Part shown: positions 1 to 6,790 of the stretch, piece by piece | Layout: each line of letters opens with the position of its first letter | Position numbering within the stretch: the first letter of the stretch is position 1 | Assembly: GCA_945952175.1 (NCBI GenBank) | Contig: CAMFHW010000088.1 | Span: forward strand, 1 to 11,013 | DNA length: 11,013 bases | Source: an uncultured Phenylobacterium sp. | Lineage (GTDB): Bacteria > Pseudomonadota > Alphaproteobacteria > Caulobacterales > Caulobacteraceae | Direction: 5' to 3' | The notes under the pieces: generated by a model | Seen by the model: the letters and a program-made list of their open reading frames with translations, nothing else | What the model was told of the DNA's origin: nothing | Database searches by the model: none | Made by a program: the position numbers and the translations under genes

Positions 1-13
1 GGACCTTTAAGAT

Positions 14-883
14 CTACCCTTCCGCCGGGATCGCCGAGAGGGCGGCTTCCAGTTCCAGGAAGCTCGGCTGGGCGCCGGAGGGGACGTTGCCGCGGCCGAT
101 CTCGACCGAGATCTGGGCGGCGTTGCCGTGCAGGTGGGCGACGAGCACGGCCTGGATGATCTTGTAGTAGGAGCCTTCCTCCTCGATCACCGCGCTCATG
201 CGGGTCGCGAAGGGGCCGACCATGCCATAGGCCAGGAACACGCCGAGGAAGGTGCCGACGAGGGCGCCGCCGATCATGGCGCCCAGGACTTCCGGCGGCT
301 CGGTGATCGCGCCCATGGTCTTGATGACGCCCAGCACGGCGGCGACGATGCCCAGGGCGGGGAGGGCGTCGGCGAGGTTCTGGATGGCGTGGGCCGGGGC
401 CAGCGCCTCGTGGTGGTGCTTCTCGAGCTGCTTCTCCATGGCGTCCTCGACCTGGTGCGGGTCTTCGAGGTTCATGGTCATCATGCGAAGGGTGTCGCAG
501 ATGAAGTCGACCGCGAAGTGGTCCTTCATCACCTTCGGGAAGCGGGAGAAGATCGAGCTGTCCTTGGGATTCTCGATGTGGCTTTCGAGGGCGATCACGC
601 CCTTGGACTTCATGGTCTTGGTCAGCAGGAACAGCAGCGACAGCAGGTCGCGATAGTCGCTGGCCTTCCACTTCGGGCCGGAGAACACCTTGGCCATGCC
701 GCCGCCCGCGCCCTTGATGACGGGCATGGAGTTGGCGATCAGGAAGCTGGCGACGCCGGCGCCGCCGATGGCCATCAGCTCGTGCGGGGCGGCCTCGATG
801 ATGACGCCGAGATTGCCGCCCGACATGAGGTAGCTGCCGAACACCAGGCCGAACAGCAGCACGATGCCGATGATCTGAAACAT
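14..883 (-). CDS. motA: Flagellar motor stator protein MotA
   Basis: This is the inner-membrane subunit of the MotA/MotB proton-conducting stator, which drives flagellar rotation. The 289-residue product has the usual MotA layout. Two hydrophobic segments lie at about residues 2-22 and 33-52, followed by a large cytoplasmic loop, then two more at about 174-192 and 199-226. The loop holds the YRDLL and IENP landmarks. The glutamate matching E. coli E98 is present (E100 in the LES context), while the R90 position reads lysine. Prolines matching P173 and P222 are P175 and P224. The ATG at 883 is chosen over an upstream in-frame ATG at 922 because the protein then begins MFQIIG, directly at helix 1, at the usual family length. 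motB is not adjacent. The gene is divergent from the MFS gene across 114 bp, which must hold both promoters. Confidence 0.94.
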   Translation of the reverse strand: MFQIIGIVLLFGLVFGSYLMSGGNLGVIIEAAPHELMAIGGAGVASFLIANSMPVIKGAGGGMAKVFSGPKWKASDYRDLLSLLFLLTKTMKSKGVIALESHIENPKDSSIFSRFPKVMKDHFAVDFICDTLRMMTMNLEDPHQVEDAMEKQLEKHHHEALAPAHAIQNLADALPALGIVAAVLGVIKTMGAITEPPEVLGAMIGGALVGTFLGVFLAYGMVGPFATRMSAVIEEEGSYYKIIQAVLVAHLHGNAAQISVEIGRGNVPSGAQPSFLELEAALSAIPAEG

Positions 884-997
884 ATTGCGCGCGCCGGCCC
901 CTATGGATTCACGGCGGAGCATCCCCGTTAATGCTTAATGGCCGGTGAGGATTTCGGGGTTTGATCCGCGCGCCGGTGCGGCTTAACAGCATGCTTC

Positions 998-2305
998 ATG
1001 TCCGAAGTCCGGTCCGAACCGCAGGGCGTCCCGAAGGCGTCCTTCGCCATCATCTTCTGCGTCTCCCTGGCCACCGCCATGGGCAATACCGGGATGATCT
1101 CGGTGCTGCCGGCGATCGGCCGCTCGATCGGCATTCCCGACCCGATGGTGGCGGCGATCTTCTCTCTGTCGGCCCTGCTCTGGGCCTTCTCCTCGCCGTT
1201 CTGGGCGCGCGCCTCCGATCGCTACGGCCGCAAGCCGATGATGATGGTGGGGCTCTCGGGCTTCATGGTCTCGATGGCGGTCTGCGCGGTCGTGGTCGGG
1301 GCGGGGCTGCGCCATGTGGCGGCGCCCATGGTGATCTTCGTCTGTTTCCTCCTGGCGCGGGCCCTGTTCGGCCTGTTCGGCGCGGCGTCGAACCCGGCGA
1401 CCCAGGCCTATGTGGCCGAGCACACCCCGCTCGACAAACGCACCCAGGCGATCTCCAGCCTGGCCGGCTCCTTCGGCCTCGGCACGGTGATCGGACCGTT
1501 CGTCGCGCCGCTGTTCGTGCTGCCGATCATCGGACTGGCCGGGCCGATGACAGGCTTCTCGATCATCGCGGCGGTCATGCTGTTCATCGTCTGGCGCAAG
1601 CTGCCGGAGAGCGAGTACCGCCCGGTCTGGACCCCGCCCGTGAAGGTTCCGGGCGCGCCCAAGGAGCGGCCGATGTGGCGCGATCCGCGGATCACGCCCT
1701 TCCTGATCTACGGCTTCATCGTGGCGGTCAGCCAGACCGCCCAGAGCCAGACCCTGGGTTTCCTGATCATCGACAAGCTCGGCGTCACGCCGCGCGAGGC
1801 GCAGCACTCGATCGCCATCGCCATGGCCTTCGGGGCGATCGCCGGCCTGCTGGCCCAGTGGGGCATCATCCGCATGCTGGAGATGACGCCGCGCCAGCTG
1901 CTGCGCTGGGGCGTGGCGGTGGCGGCGCTGGGCAATTTCGTGGTCGCGCTCGCGCCGGACTACGAGGTGCTGGTGGCGGGCTTCGCGATCTCGAGCCTGG
2001 GCTTCGGCTTCGCGCGGCCGGGATTCACGGCGGGCTCGTCCCTGGCGGTGGGCGTCACCGAGCAGGCGCGCACGGCCGGCGCCATCGCGGCGGTCAACGG
2101 GGTCAATGTGGTGTTCGCGCCCTTCTTCGTGTGGCTCTACGAGAAGATCCACCCGGCGCCGTTCCTGCTGAACATGGGCCTGCTGCTGGCCATGCTCGCC
2201 TACGCCTTCATCAATCCGGGCCTGCGTAACGCCGACCCCATGCCGGCCACTCGCGCCGACACGGCCATCGCCACCCTGGAAAAGAGCGACGAGGGCGCGG
2301 GCTAA
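998..2305 (+). CDS. MFS transporter, drug:H+ antiporter-like
   Basis: This 435-residue major facilitator superfamily protein of the inner membrane shows three family motifs. Motif A follows helix 2 (D74-R-Y-G-R-K79). Motif B is in helix 4 (LLARALFG, R121). A motif C-like glycine-rich stretch is in helix 5 (GSFGLGTVIGP, about 157-167). Motif C is typical of the antiporter (DHA1) branch, so proton-coupled export of a small molecule is the likely role; the substrate cannot be read from sequence. The central cytoplasmic loop is at about 200-230. No good Shine-Dalgarno sequence precedes the ATG at 998, so the start is less certain than the family call. The gene ends 33 bp before the stop codon of the convergent transglycosylase gene. 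Confidence 0.9.
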   Translation: MSEVRSEPQGVPKASFAIIFCVSLATAMGNTGMISVLPAIGRSIGIPDPMVAAIFSLSALLWAFSSPFWARASDRYGRKPMMMVGLSGFMVSMAVCAVVVGAGLRHVAAPMVIFVCFLLARALFGLFGAASNPATQAYVAEHTPLDKRTQAISSLAGSFGLGTVIGPFVAPLFVLPIIGLAGPMTGFSIIAAVMLFIVWRKLPESEYRPVWTPPVKVPGAPKERPMWRDPRITPFLIYGFIVAVSQTAQSQTLGFLIIDKLGVTPREAQHSIAIAMAFGAIAGLLAQWGIIRMLEMTPRQLLRWGVAVAALGNFVVALAPDYEVLVAGFAISSLGFGFARPGFTAGSSLAVGVTEQARTAGAIAAVNGVNVVFAPFFVWLYEKIHPAPFLLNMGLLLAMLAYAFINPGLRNADPMPATRADTAIATLEKSDEGAG

Positions 2306-2312
2306 GTCCCAT

Positions 2313-2336
2313 TCCTCCCCCGCAGGCGAGGGAGGA
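2313..2336. terminator. Hairpin between convergent genes, likely bidirectional terminator
   Basis: TCCTCCC at 2313-2319 pairs exactly with GGGAGGA at 2330-2336. One mismatch and two or more further C-G pairs lie inside, closing a loop around CAGG. It fills the 33-bp gap between the MFS and transglycosylase stop codons. No U-tract follows on either strand, so intrinsic termination is plausible rather than certain. Its plan (7-bp outer stem, one mismatch, inner CG stem, NAGG loop) resembles the palindrome at 7765-7796, which suggests a REP-like family. Confidence 0.5.
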
Positions 2337-2338
2337 CG

Positions 2339-3628
2339 TCAATTCGGCGGGGCTGGCCCGAGCACGGGAACCTCGGCCTTCAGCAGCCCCACCATGCCGA
2401 TCGACAGATAGCCGTCGGCGGTCAGACCCCGCGACTTCTGCCAGGCGCGCAGCGCGCTGCGGGTGTTGATGCCCACAACCCCGTCCGGCTTGCCGGGCTC
2501 GAAGCCCAGCGCGATGAGAGCCTGCTGGGCGGCGATGCGGTCGGGCAGGCTGAGCGGGATCTCCACCGGCCACGGCTTCACCAGCGGCCCGGCGCCCGCG
2601 AACCGGTCGGCCAGCAGGCCCACGGCCAGGGCATAGGTGGTGGCGTTGTTGTACTTGCGGATCACGAAGTGGTTCGGGAACAGCAGGAACAGCGGCCCGC
2701 CCGCGCCGGTCGGCGCGATCAGCACCGTGTCGGCGCTCGCGTCGGCGGTGGACCAGGCCAGGCCGTCGGCGCGCTTGACCCCGAGGTTCGCCCAGGCGGC
2801 GGGCGTCAGGGTCGGGCCCTCGGTGACGCTGAAGTCGAAGCCCGGCGGGACGCTGACCTCCTCCGCCCAGCCCTGACCGCGCACCCAGCCGCCCTTGGCC
2901 AGCAGATTGGCCGCCGAGGCGAGCGCATCGGCGCTGGAGCCCCAGATGTCGCGCTTTCCGTCTCCGTCTCCGTCGACGGCGGTCGACAGGAAGGTGGTCG
3001 GCATGAACTGGGTCTGGCCCATGGCGCCGGCCCAGGAGCCGGTGAGGCGCGAGCGCGGGAACTCGCCCGAGCCGATGATCTTCAGGGCCGCCATCAGCTG
3101 GTCTTCGGCGAAGTCGCGCCGGCGGCCCTGAGCGGCCAGGGAGGCCATGGAGCGGATCACGTCGAACCCGCCGAGGATGGTCCCGAACCCGGTCTCCATC
3201 GCCCAGACGCCCAGCAGGATGTCGGCCGATACGCCATAGGTGCGTTCGATAGGGCCGAGGAAGGCCTGCAGCTCGGCGCGCTTGCGGCGCCCGATCGCCA
3301 CCCGGTCCTCGCTGACCACGCCCTTGATATAGTCGCTGAACGGCTTGGCGAATTCGGGCTGGCGGGTGTCGAGCGCGCCGATGCGCGGGTCCGGCGTCAG
3401 GCCGGCGAGTTCGCGATCGAGCAGAGAGGCGGGCAGACCGGCCTTGATCGCCCGCTCGTAGAAGGCCTCCGCCCAGGCGTCGAAATTGGCGTCGCCCGAT
3501 TGGACCACCGGCTTCGGCGGCTGCGGGGCCTGGGGCGTCGGTGCGCCGGCCGTGAGCGGCGGGAGCATGTTGGAGGTCGGGTCGGCGACGCCGGCCATCA
3601 GCAGCATGAGGAAGGCGCGGCGATCCAT
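2339..3628 (-). CDS. Lytic murein transglycosylase, MltB/SLT_2 family, with C-terminal peptidoglycan-binding domain
   Basis: This periplasmic enzyme cleaves the MurNAc-GlcNAc bond of peptidoglycan, leaving a 1,6-anhydro-MurNAc end. The catalytic glutamate is E145 in WAMETGFG, followed by the family motif GAMGQTQFMPTTF (201-213). An EF-hand-like DGDGDGKRDIW (219-229) corresponds to the metal site known in E. coli Slt35/MltB. YNNATTYALAVGLLADR (326-342) completes the SLT_2 domain. A PG_binding_1 domain spans about 361-416 (PDGVVGINTRSAL). The N-terminus MDRRAFLMLL resembles a short export signal with a twin-arginine (RRxFL) motif. The region after it is rich in proline. There is no lipobox cysteine, so unlike E. 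coli MltB it is probably not a lipoprotein. The total of 429 residues is normal for this group. The SD before the start is poor. Confidence 0.93.
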   Translation of the reverse strand: MDRRAFLMLLMAGVADPTSNMLPPLTAGAPTPQAPQPPKPVVQSGDANFDAWAEAFYERAIKAGLPASLLDRELAGLTPDPRIGALDTRQPEFAKPFSDYIKGVVSEDRVAIGRRKRAELQAFLGPIERTYGVSADILLGVWAMETGFGTILGGFDVIRSMASLAAQGRRRDFAEDQLMAALKIIGSGEFPRSRLTGSWAGAMGQTQFMPTTFLSTAVDGDGDGKRDIWGSSADALASAANLLAKGGWVRGQGWAEEVSVPPGFDFSVTEGPTLTPAAWANLGVKRADGLAWSTADASADTVLIAPTGAGGPLFLLFPNHFVIRKYNNATTYALAVGLLADRFAGAGPLVKPWPVEIPLSLPDRIAAQQALIALGFEPGKPDGVVGINTRSALRAWQKSRGLTADGYLSIGMVGLLKAEVPVLGPAPPN

Positions 3629-3773
3629 GAGCCCGAGTCTATCGGCGCCCGATGGCGCTCTTCAATCAAAAGCCTGTCAGCTATGAGGCGGGCGCAGCGG
3701 GCGGTGCAGTGGGTTGAACGCATCCTGAGATTGTGCTGGATGCCGGAGCGGGTGGGGCGAGGCTGGCCATTGA

Positions 3774-3800
3774 ACCACGAAGGACACGAAGATCACGAAG
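3774..3800 (+). repeat. Left arm of inverted CACGAAG repeat flanking the GxxExxY gene
   Basis: Three CACGAAG units start at 3776, 3785 and 3794, an exact 9-bp period. The 27-bp arm matches the reverse complement of 4182-4208 at 25 positions. Because the period is a multiple of three, the arm stays open in the frame of the following gene and would encode HEG-HED-HEG. Its last bases run into AAGGGG (3798-3803), which is well placed as the ribosome binding site of the GTG start at 3812. Confidence 0.9.
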
Positions 3801-3811
3801 GGGCAGGCCCG

Positions 3812-4180
3812 GTGGTCGAGCGGATCGCGACGATGATCGTCGACGCGGGGCTCGCCGTGCATAGGGCTCTCGGGCCAGGTCTATTGGAGTCCGCTTACGA
3901 ACATTGCCTCGCTTACGAGCTCGGCCAGCGAGGCGCCAAAGTGCGCCGACAGGTGGCGCTGCCCATTCGATACGGCGGCACGACGCTTGACGCAGGATAC
4001 CGGCTGGACCTGGTGGTCGACGACGCGATTATCATCGAGATCAAGTCGGTCGAGGCGCTTACGCGCCTCCATGAGGCGCAACTTCTCACCTATCTGAAGC
4101 TCTCATCGTTGAGGCTAGGTTTCCTCATGAATTTCAACGCCGCGCTCTTCAAGCAGGGCCTGAAGCGTTTGGTGCTCTAA
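3812..4180 (+). CDS. GxxExxY protein (PDDEXK-like nuclease-fold family)
   Basis: The 122-residue product carries the family-naming motif GPGLLESAYE and the central YRLDLVVD followed by IIIEIKSVEAL. The Asp and E-x-K pattern is that of a PDDEXK nuclease-like core. The conserved HEAQLLTYLKL and a C-terminal GLKRLVL complete the family pattern. Biochemical function is not established; a nuclease-type fold is a family-level inference. The start is ambiguous. GTG 3812 has AAGGGG eight bases upstream and gives a compact family-length protein. TTG 3770 or ATG 3740 in the same frame would add a leader that translates the CACGAAG repeat (NHEGHEDHEG). Codon use is less GC-biased than in the neighbours (for example the stretch around 4080-4135), consistent with acquisition. 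Inverted repeats begin 12 bp before this start and 1 bp after the stop. Confidence 0.85.
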   Translation: MVERIATMIVDAGLAVHRALGPGLLESAYEHCLAYELGQRGAKVRRQVALPIRYGGTTLDAGYRLDLVVDDAIIIEIKSVEALTRLHEAQLLTYLKLSSLRLGFLMNFNAALFKQGLKRLVL

Positions 4181-4181
4181 A

Positions 4182-4208
4182 CTTCGTGCTCTTCGTGCCC
4201 TTCGTGGT
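4182..4208 (-). repeat. Right arm of inverted CACGAAG repeat flanking the GxxExxY gene
   Basis: Three CTTCGTG units start at 4182, 4191 and 4200, again with a 9-bp period. The reverse complement matches the left arm (3774-3800) at 25 of 27 positions. The arm begins one base after the TAA stop of the GxxExxY gene and continues into GTGAAACC. The two arms could pair in a transcript, bringing its 5' and 3' ends together. Confidence 0.9.
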
Positions 4209-4253
4209 GAAACCGGGGAGCCCGGATTAGCCCCGCGCTGTCCGTCCTGCCCG

Positions 4254-4282
4254 TTGACTCAGAAGGCTTGAGCCCGTATACG
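4254..4282 (+). promoter_or_regulatory. Putative sigma-70 promoter of rpmJ
   Basis: TTGACT (4254-4259) and TATACG (4277-4282) are separated by 17 bp, close to the housekeeping -35/-10 consensus (five and four of six matches). This would start transcription near 4289, about 50 bases before the rpmJ ATG. It lies just right of the repeat cassette, so rpmJ would keep its own promoter whatever the cassette does. Confidence 0.55.
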
Positions 4283-4337
4283 CGCCCGCTCTGTAGACAA
4301 CCCGGACGCCAGTCCAGCGCCCAAGAAGAATACGGTC

Positions 4338-4463
4338 ATGAAGGTCAGAAGCTCGCTCAAGTCGCTCAAGACGCGTCACCGCGACTGCAAGCTCGTGCGC
4401 CGTAAGGGCCGAGTCTACGTGATCAACAAGACCGATCCGCGCTTCAAGGCCAAGCAAGGCTAA
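4338..4463 (+). CDS. rpmJ: Ribosomal protein bL36
   Basis: This 41-residue basic protein of the large ribosomal subunit starts MKVRSSLKSLKTRHRDCK and ends NKTDPRFKAKQG, an unmistakable bL36 pattern. It belongs to the type resembling E. coli YkgO. Of the four zinc ligands (C, C, C, H) of classical bL36 only one cysteine (C17) remains; the third cysteine position is Asn and the histidine position is Phe, so no zinc ribbon is expected. The gene stands outside any ribosomal protein operon. It is followed after 23 bp by the HAD gene, so co-transcription is likely. Confidence 0.96.
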   Translation: MKVRSSLKSLKTRHRDCKLVRRKGRVYVINKTDPRFKAKQG

Positions 4464-4486
4464 GCGACGCAGCGGAGGTCCCAGGG

Positions 4487-5089
4487 ATGCCCAAGGCGGT
4501 TCTCTGGGACATCGGCAATGTCATGGTGCGCTGGGATCCGCGCACCCTCTACGCCAAGGTGTTCCGGGAGCCAGCGCAACGCGACTGGTTCCTTTCGCAT
4601 GTCTGCACCATGGCCTGGCACGTCCGCCACGACCTGGGCGTGACCTTCGCGGAGAACCGCAAGCCGCTCCTGGAGGAGTTCCCCGATCACGCCGAGGCGA
4701 TCCACGCCTGGGAGACCCGCTGGTGGGAGATGTTCTCCGGCGCGATCCCTGAGAGCGAGGCCGCGGTCGAGGCCCTGCACGCCGCCGGCGTGCCGCAGTT
4801 CGGCTTGTCGAACATGAGCCACGAGGTGCTGGACGGCATCCTGGCCATGAGCCCCGCCTTCGACCACTGGAAGGGCGTGGTGATCTCCGCCGAGACGGCG
4901 ATCCTGAAGCCCGACCCGCGGATCTATCACCAGGCGTGCGAGCGGTTCGGCCACGCGCCGCAGGACTTCCTGTTCATCGACGACAGCGCCCACAATATCG
5001 AAGGCGCCCGCACGCTCGGCTTCGACGTCCACCACTTCACCGATCCGGCGGCCCTGATGCCGGCCCTTAAGGCGCGGGGGCTCGTCTAG
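4487..5089 (+). CDS. HAD-superfamily hydrolase (YihX/epoxide-hydrolase N-domain-like phosphatase)
   Basis: This 200-residue cytosolic HAD hydrolase shows all four HAD motifs. Motif I is WDIGNV with nucleophile D8. Motif II is LSNMS with S108. Motif III is LKPDPRIY with K141. Motif IV is FIDDSAHNIEGA with D165/D166. The residue two after the nucleophile is Gly rather than the usual Asp, as in the FDLGNV motif of E. coli YihX, a sugar-phosphate phosphatase. The cap is a small helical insertion at about 15-85. Phosphomonoesterase activity is likely; the substrate is unknown. GGAGG at 4474-4478 is 8 bases before the ATG. It sits between rpmJ (23 bp upstream) and the kinase-like gene (8 bp downstream). 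Confidence 0.9.
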   Translation: MPKAVLWDIGNVMVRWDPRTLYAKVFREPAQRDWFLSHVCTMAWHVRHDLGVTFAENRKPLLEEFPDHAEAIHAWETRWWEMFSGAIPESEAAVEALHAAGVPQFGLSNMSHEVLDGILAMSPAFDHWKGVVISAETAILKPDPRIYHQACERFGHAPQDFLFIDDSAHNIEGARTLGFDVHHFTDPAALMPALKARGLV

Positions 5090-5097
5090 GTGGCGCC

Positions 5098-6057
5098 ATG
5101 GAGTTCAAGCCGGAAGCCTTCAAGCCGTTCGCGCTGACGGCCGACCTCGCCCAGGCGGCGGTGGATCGGCTGGGCCGCGGCTGGCGCGTCATGGGCGTCG
5201 AGCCCCTGGCGGGGGGCAGCAAGAGCGTCTTCGCCATCGCCCTGGCCGACGCGCCCGACCTGATCCTCAAGACCTATGGCGACGAGGACACCTGGCGGCT
5301 GCAGAAGGAGGCCCATGTCGCGGGCCTGATCGGCGACCGCTTCCCGACGCCCACGCCGCGCTGGCTCGCCACCGACGAGACGCGCGAGGTCCTGCCGCGC
5401 CGCTATGCGCTCATCACCCGCCTCGATGGCGCGGCCATGAGCACGCGCTATGGGGCCCCGGAGGCCGCGGGGCTCTATCGCCAGATGGGCGCGGCCCTGC
5501 GCGGCCTGTCGGCGGTCACCCTGCCGGCCTTCGGTTACATCCTGGGCGGCGACTATCTGAAGGCCTACGACAGCAACCTCGGCTACATGCGCGCCGCCTT
5601 CCGGGTGAAATTCAGGGACTTCGCCGGGCAAGGCGGCGACTCGGCTCTGATCGCCCGCCTCCAGGCCCGGGTCGAGGCGGCGGAAGACGCCATGGCCGGC
5701 TGTTCCCAGGCCGTGCTCTGCCACAACGACATCCATCCGGGAAATTTCCTGGTCGGCGAGGACGAGGTCGGTGACTGGCGGGTGCGCGGCCTGATCGACT
5801 GGGAGAACGCCACCGCGGCCGATCCGCTGTTCGACCTCGCCAAGGCCCTGGATCAGGTCGGCCACGACGACCTGCCGGGCCGTGCGCCCCTGGCGGAAGG
5901 CTACGGCCCGCTCGAACGGCCGGGCGCGGCCGAGGCCGTGTTCGCCTACCGCATCTACCACAAGCTCGAGATGCGGAACTGGCTGGTGGCCAAGGGCGTG
6001 GCGCCGGAGACGGGCCCCGCGCCGCTGCTCGCCGACCTGGAAGCGATGGCGGGCTAG
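5098..6057 (+). CDS. APH-family phosphotransferase (aminoglycoside/choline kinase-like fold)
   Basis: This 319-residue protein-kinase-like phosphotransferase has a candidate ATP-binding lysine K58 (LILKTYG) and E71. The catalytic loop LCHNDIHPGNFLV is the Brenner motif (H209, D211, N216). The metal-binding Asp is D234 in LIDWENATAADPLFDLAK. The APH family phosphorylates small-molecule hydroxyls such as choline, sugars, thiamine or antibiotics. Nothing here points to antibiotic resistance, and the position beside rpmJ and a HAD phosphatase suggests a metabolic role. It starts 8 bp after the HAD stop, so the two are probably translated from one message. Its stop codon shares CTAG with the convergent folE stop. 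Confidence 0.88.
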   Translation: MEFKPEAFKPFALTADLAQAAVDRLGRGWRVMGVEPLAGGSKSVFAIALADAPDLILKTYGDEDTWRLQKEAHVAGLIGDRFPTPTPRWLATDETREVLPRRYALITRLDGAAMSTRYGAPEAAGLYRQMGAALRGLSAVTLPAFGYILGGDYLKAYDSNLGYMRAAFRVKFRDFAGQGGDSALIARLQARVEAAEDAMAGCSQAVLCHNDIHPGNFLVGEDEVGDWRVRGLIDWENATAADPLFDLAKALDQVGHDDLPGRAPLAEGYGPLERPGAAEAVFAYRIYHKLEMRNWLVAKGVAPETGPAPLLADLEAMAG

Positions 6058-6638
6058 CCGTTCCGCACCAGTTCGAAGAACTCCTGGCGCGTGCGCGGGT
6101 CGTCGCGGACGTCGCCCAGCAGATGGCTGGTGGTCAGGCGCGAGCCCGGCGTATTCACCCCGCGCATGGTCATGCAGCTGTGCTCCGAGACCAGCACCAC
6201 CCCGACCCCCTTCGGCCGCAGGATCTCCTGGATCGCCTCGGCGATCTCGGCCGTCAGCTTCTCCTGGATCTGCAGGCGGCGCGCGAAGCCGTTCACCACC
6301 CGCGCCAGCTTGGAGATCCCGACCACCCGGTCGTTCGGCAGGTAGGCGACGTGCGCCCGGCCGAGGAACGGCAGCATGTGGTGCTCGCAGAAGCTGACCA
6401 CCCGGATGTCGCGCAGGATCACCAGCTGGTCGTAGCCGCCAACCTCGTCGAAGGTCCGCTCCAGATAGTCGCGCGGATCGACCTCGTAGCCGCCGAACAG
6501 CTCGCGATAGGCCTTGGCCACCCGCTTGGGCGTCTCCAGCAGGCCCTCGCGGGCGGGGTCGTCGCCGGCCCATTCGATGAGGGTGCGCACGGCGGCTTCG
6601 GCGTCCTCCTGGGTCGGACGCGGCTTGGGATCGGTCAT
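6054..6638 (-). CDS. folE: GTP cyclohydrolase I
   Basis: FolE converts GTP to 7,8-dihydroneopterin triphosphate and formate, the first step of tetrahydrofolate/pterin synthesis; it is a cytosolic homodecamer. Zinc ligands are C84, H87 and C155, with the same 71-residue spacing as E. coli C110-C181. Catalytic-region motifs are VSFCEHHMLPF, GISKLARVVNGFARRLQIQE and SEHSCMTMRGV (H153). The start at 6638 gives 194 residues and is preceded by AGGAG about nine bases upstream. The reading frame stays open to 6767 but that extension is unlike the family. A hairpin (6651-6675) overlaps the ribosome binding site. It converges on the phosphotransferase gene with overlapping stops. Confidence 0.97.
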   Translation of the reverse strand: MTDPKPRPTQEDAEAAVRTLIEWAGDDPAREGLLETPKRVAKAYRELFGGYEVDPRDYLERTFDEVGGYDQLVILRDIRVVSFCEHHMLPFLGRAHVAYLPNDRVVGISKLARVVNGFARRLQIQEKLTAEIAEAIQEILRPKGVGVVLVSEHSCMTMRGVNTPGSRLTTSHLLGDVRDDPRTRQEFFELVRNG

Positions 6639-6650
6639 GGCGCGGAGCTC

Positions 6651-6675
6651 CTGGCGTGCTTGAAGAACACGCCAG
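6651..6675 (-). promoter_or_regulatory. Inverted repeat in the folE leader, overlapping its ribosome binding site
   Basis: CTGGCGTG (6651-6658) and CACGCCAG (6668-6675) are a perfect 8-bp inverted repeat around a 9-base loop. In the folE mRNA the 3' arm ends in CCAG, which runs directly into the AGGAG ribosome binding site, so folding would partly cover it. It could equally be a DNA operator. The function is inferred only from position. Confidence 0.45.
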
Positions 6676-6790
6676 CCACGGCGAAGGTTCAGACCGGACG
6701 GTCGCGGTGTCGCGGGGCCTTCCAGCCGCGCCCTCGACCCGCTAGGTTCCCGCGCTTTCCGAGACACCCTTCCTGTGAGAGGCTTCCGCC

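Noticed and set aside
928..938. TTAA-N3-TTAA between motA and the MFS gene as a CtrA site
   Set aside because: The CtrA consensus is TTAA-N7-TTAA; the 3-base spacing does not fit.
961..2229. Long reading frame overlapping the MFS gene in another frame
   Set aside because: Arg/Gly/Pro-rich shadow of GC-rich coding DNA; the MFS frame has clear family motifs.
2669..3739. Plus-strand open frame across the transglycosylase gene, upstream of and in frame with GxxExxY
   Set aside because: Low-complexity antisense shadow; only the part after about 3740-3812 resembles a protein family.
3776..4206. CACGAAG units as a CRISPR array
   Set aside because: Units are 7 bp on a 9-bp period with no spacers of 25-40 bp, only three per arm and inverted around a gene.
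3762..4216. Target-site duplication flanking the repeat-bounded cassette
   Set aside because: The bases outside the arms (ATTGA on the left, GAAACC on the right) do not form a convincing direct repeat.
4209..4242. CGGGG/CCCCG hairpin as terminator of the GxxExxY gene
   Set aside because: Only a 5-bp stem with a 12-base loop and no T-run; too weak to call.
5086..6573. 495-codon minus-strand frame across the phosphotransferase gene
   Set aside because: Composition is that of an antisense shadow; the plus-strand kinase motifs and the folE frame explain the region.
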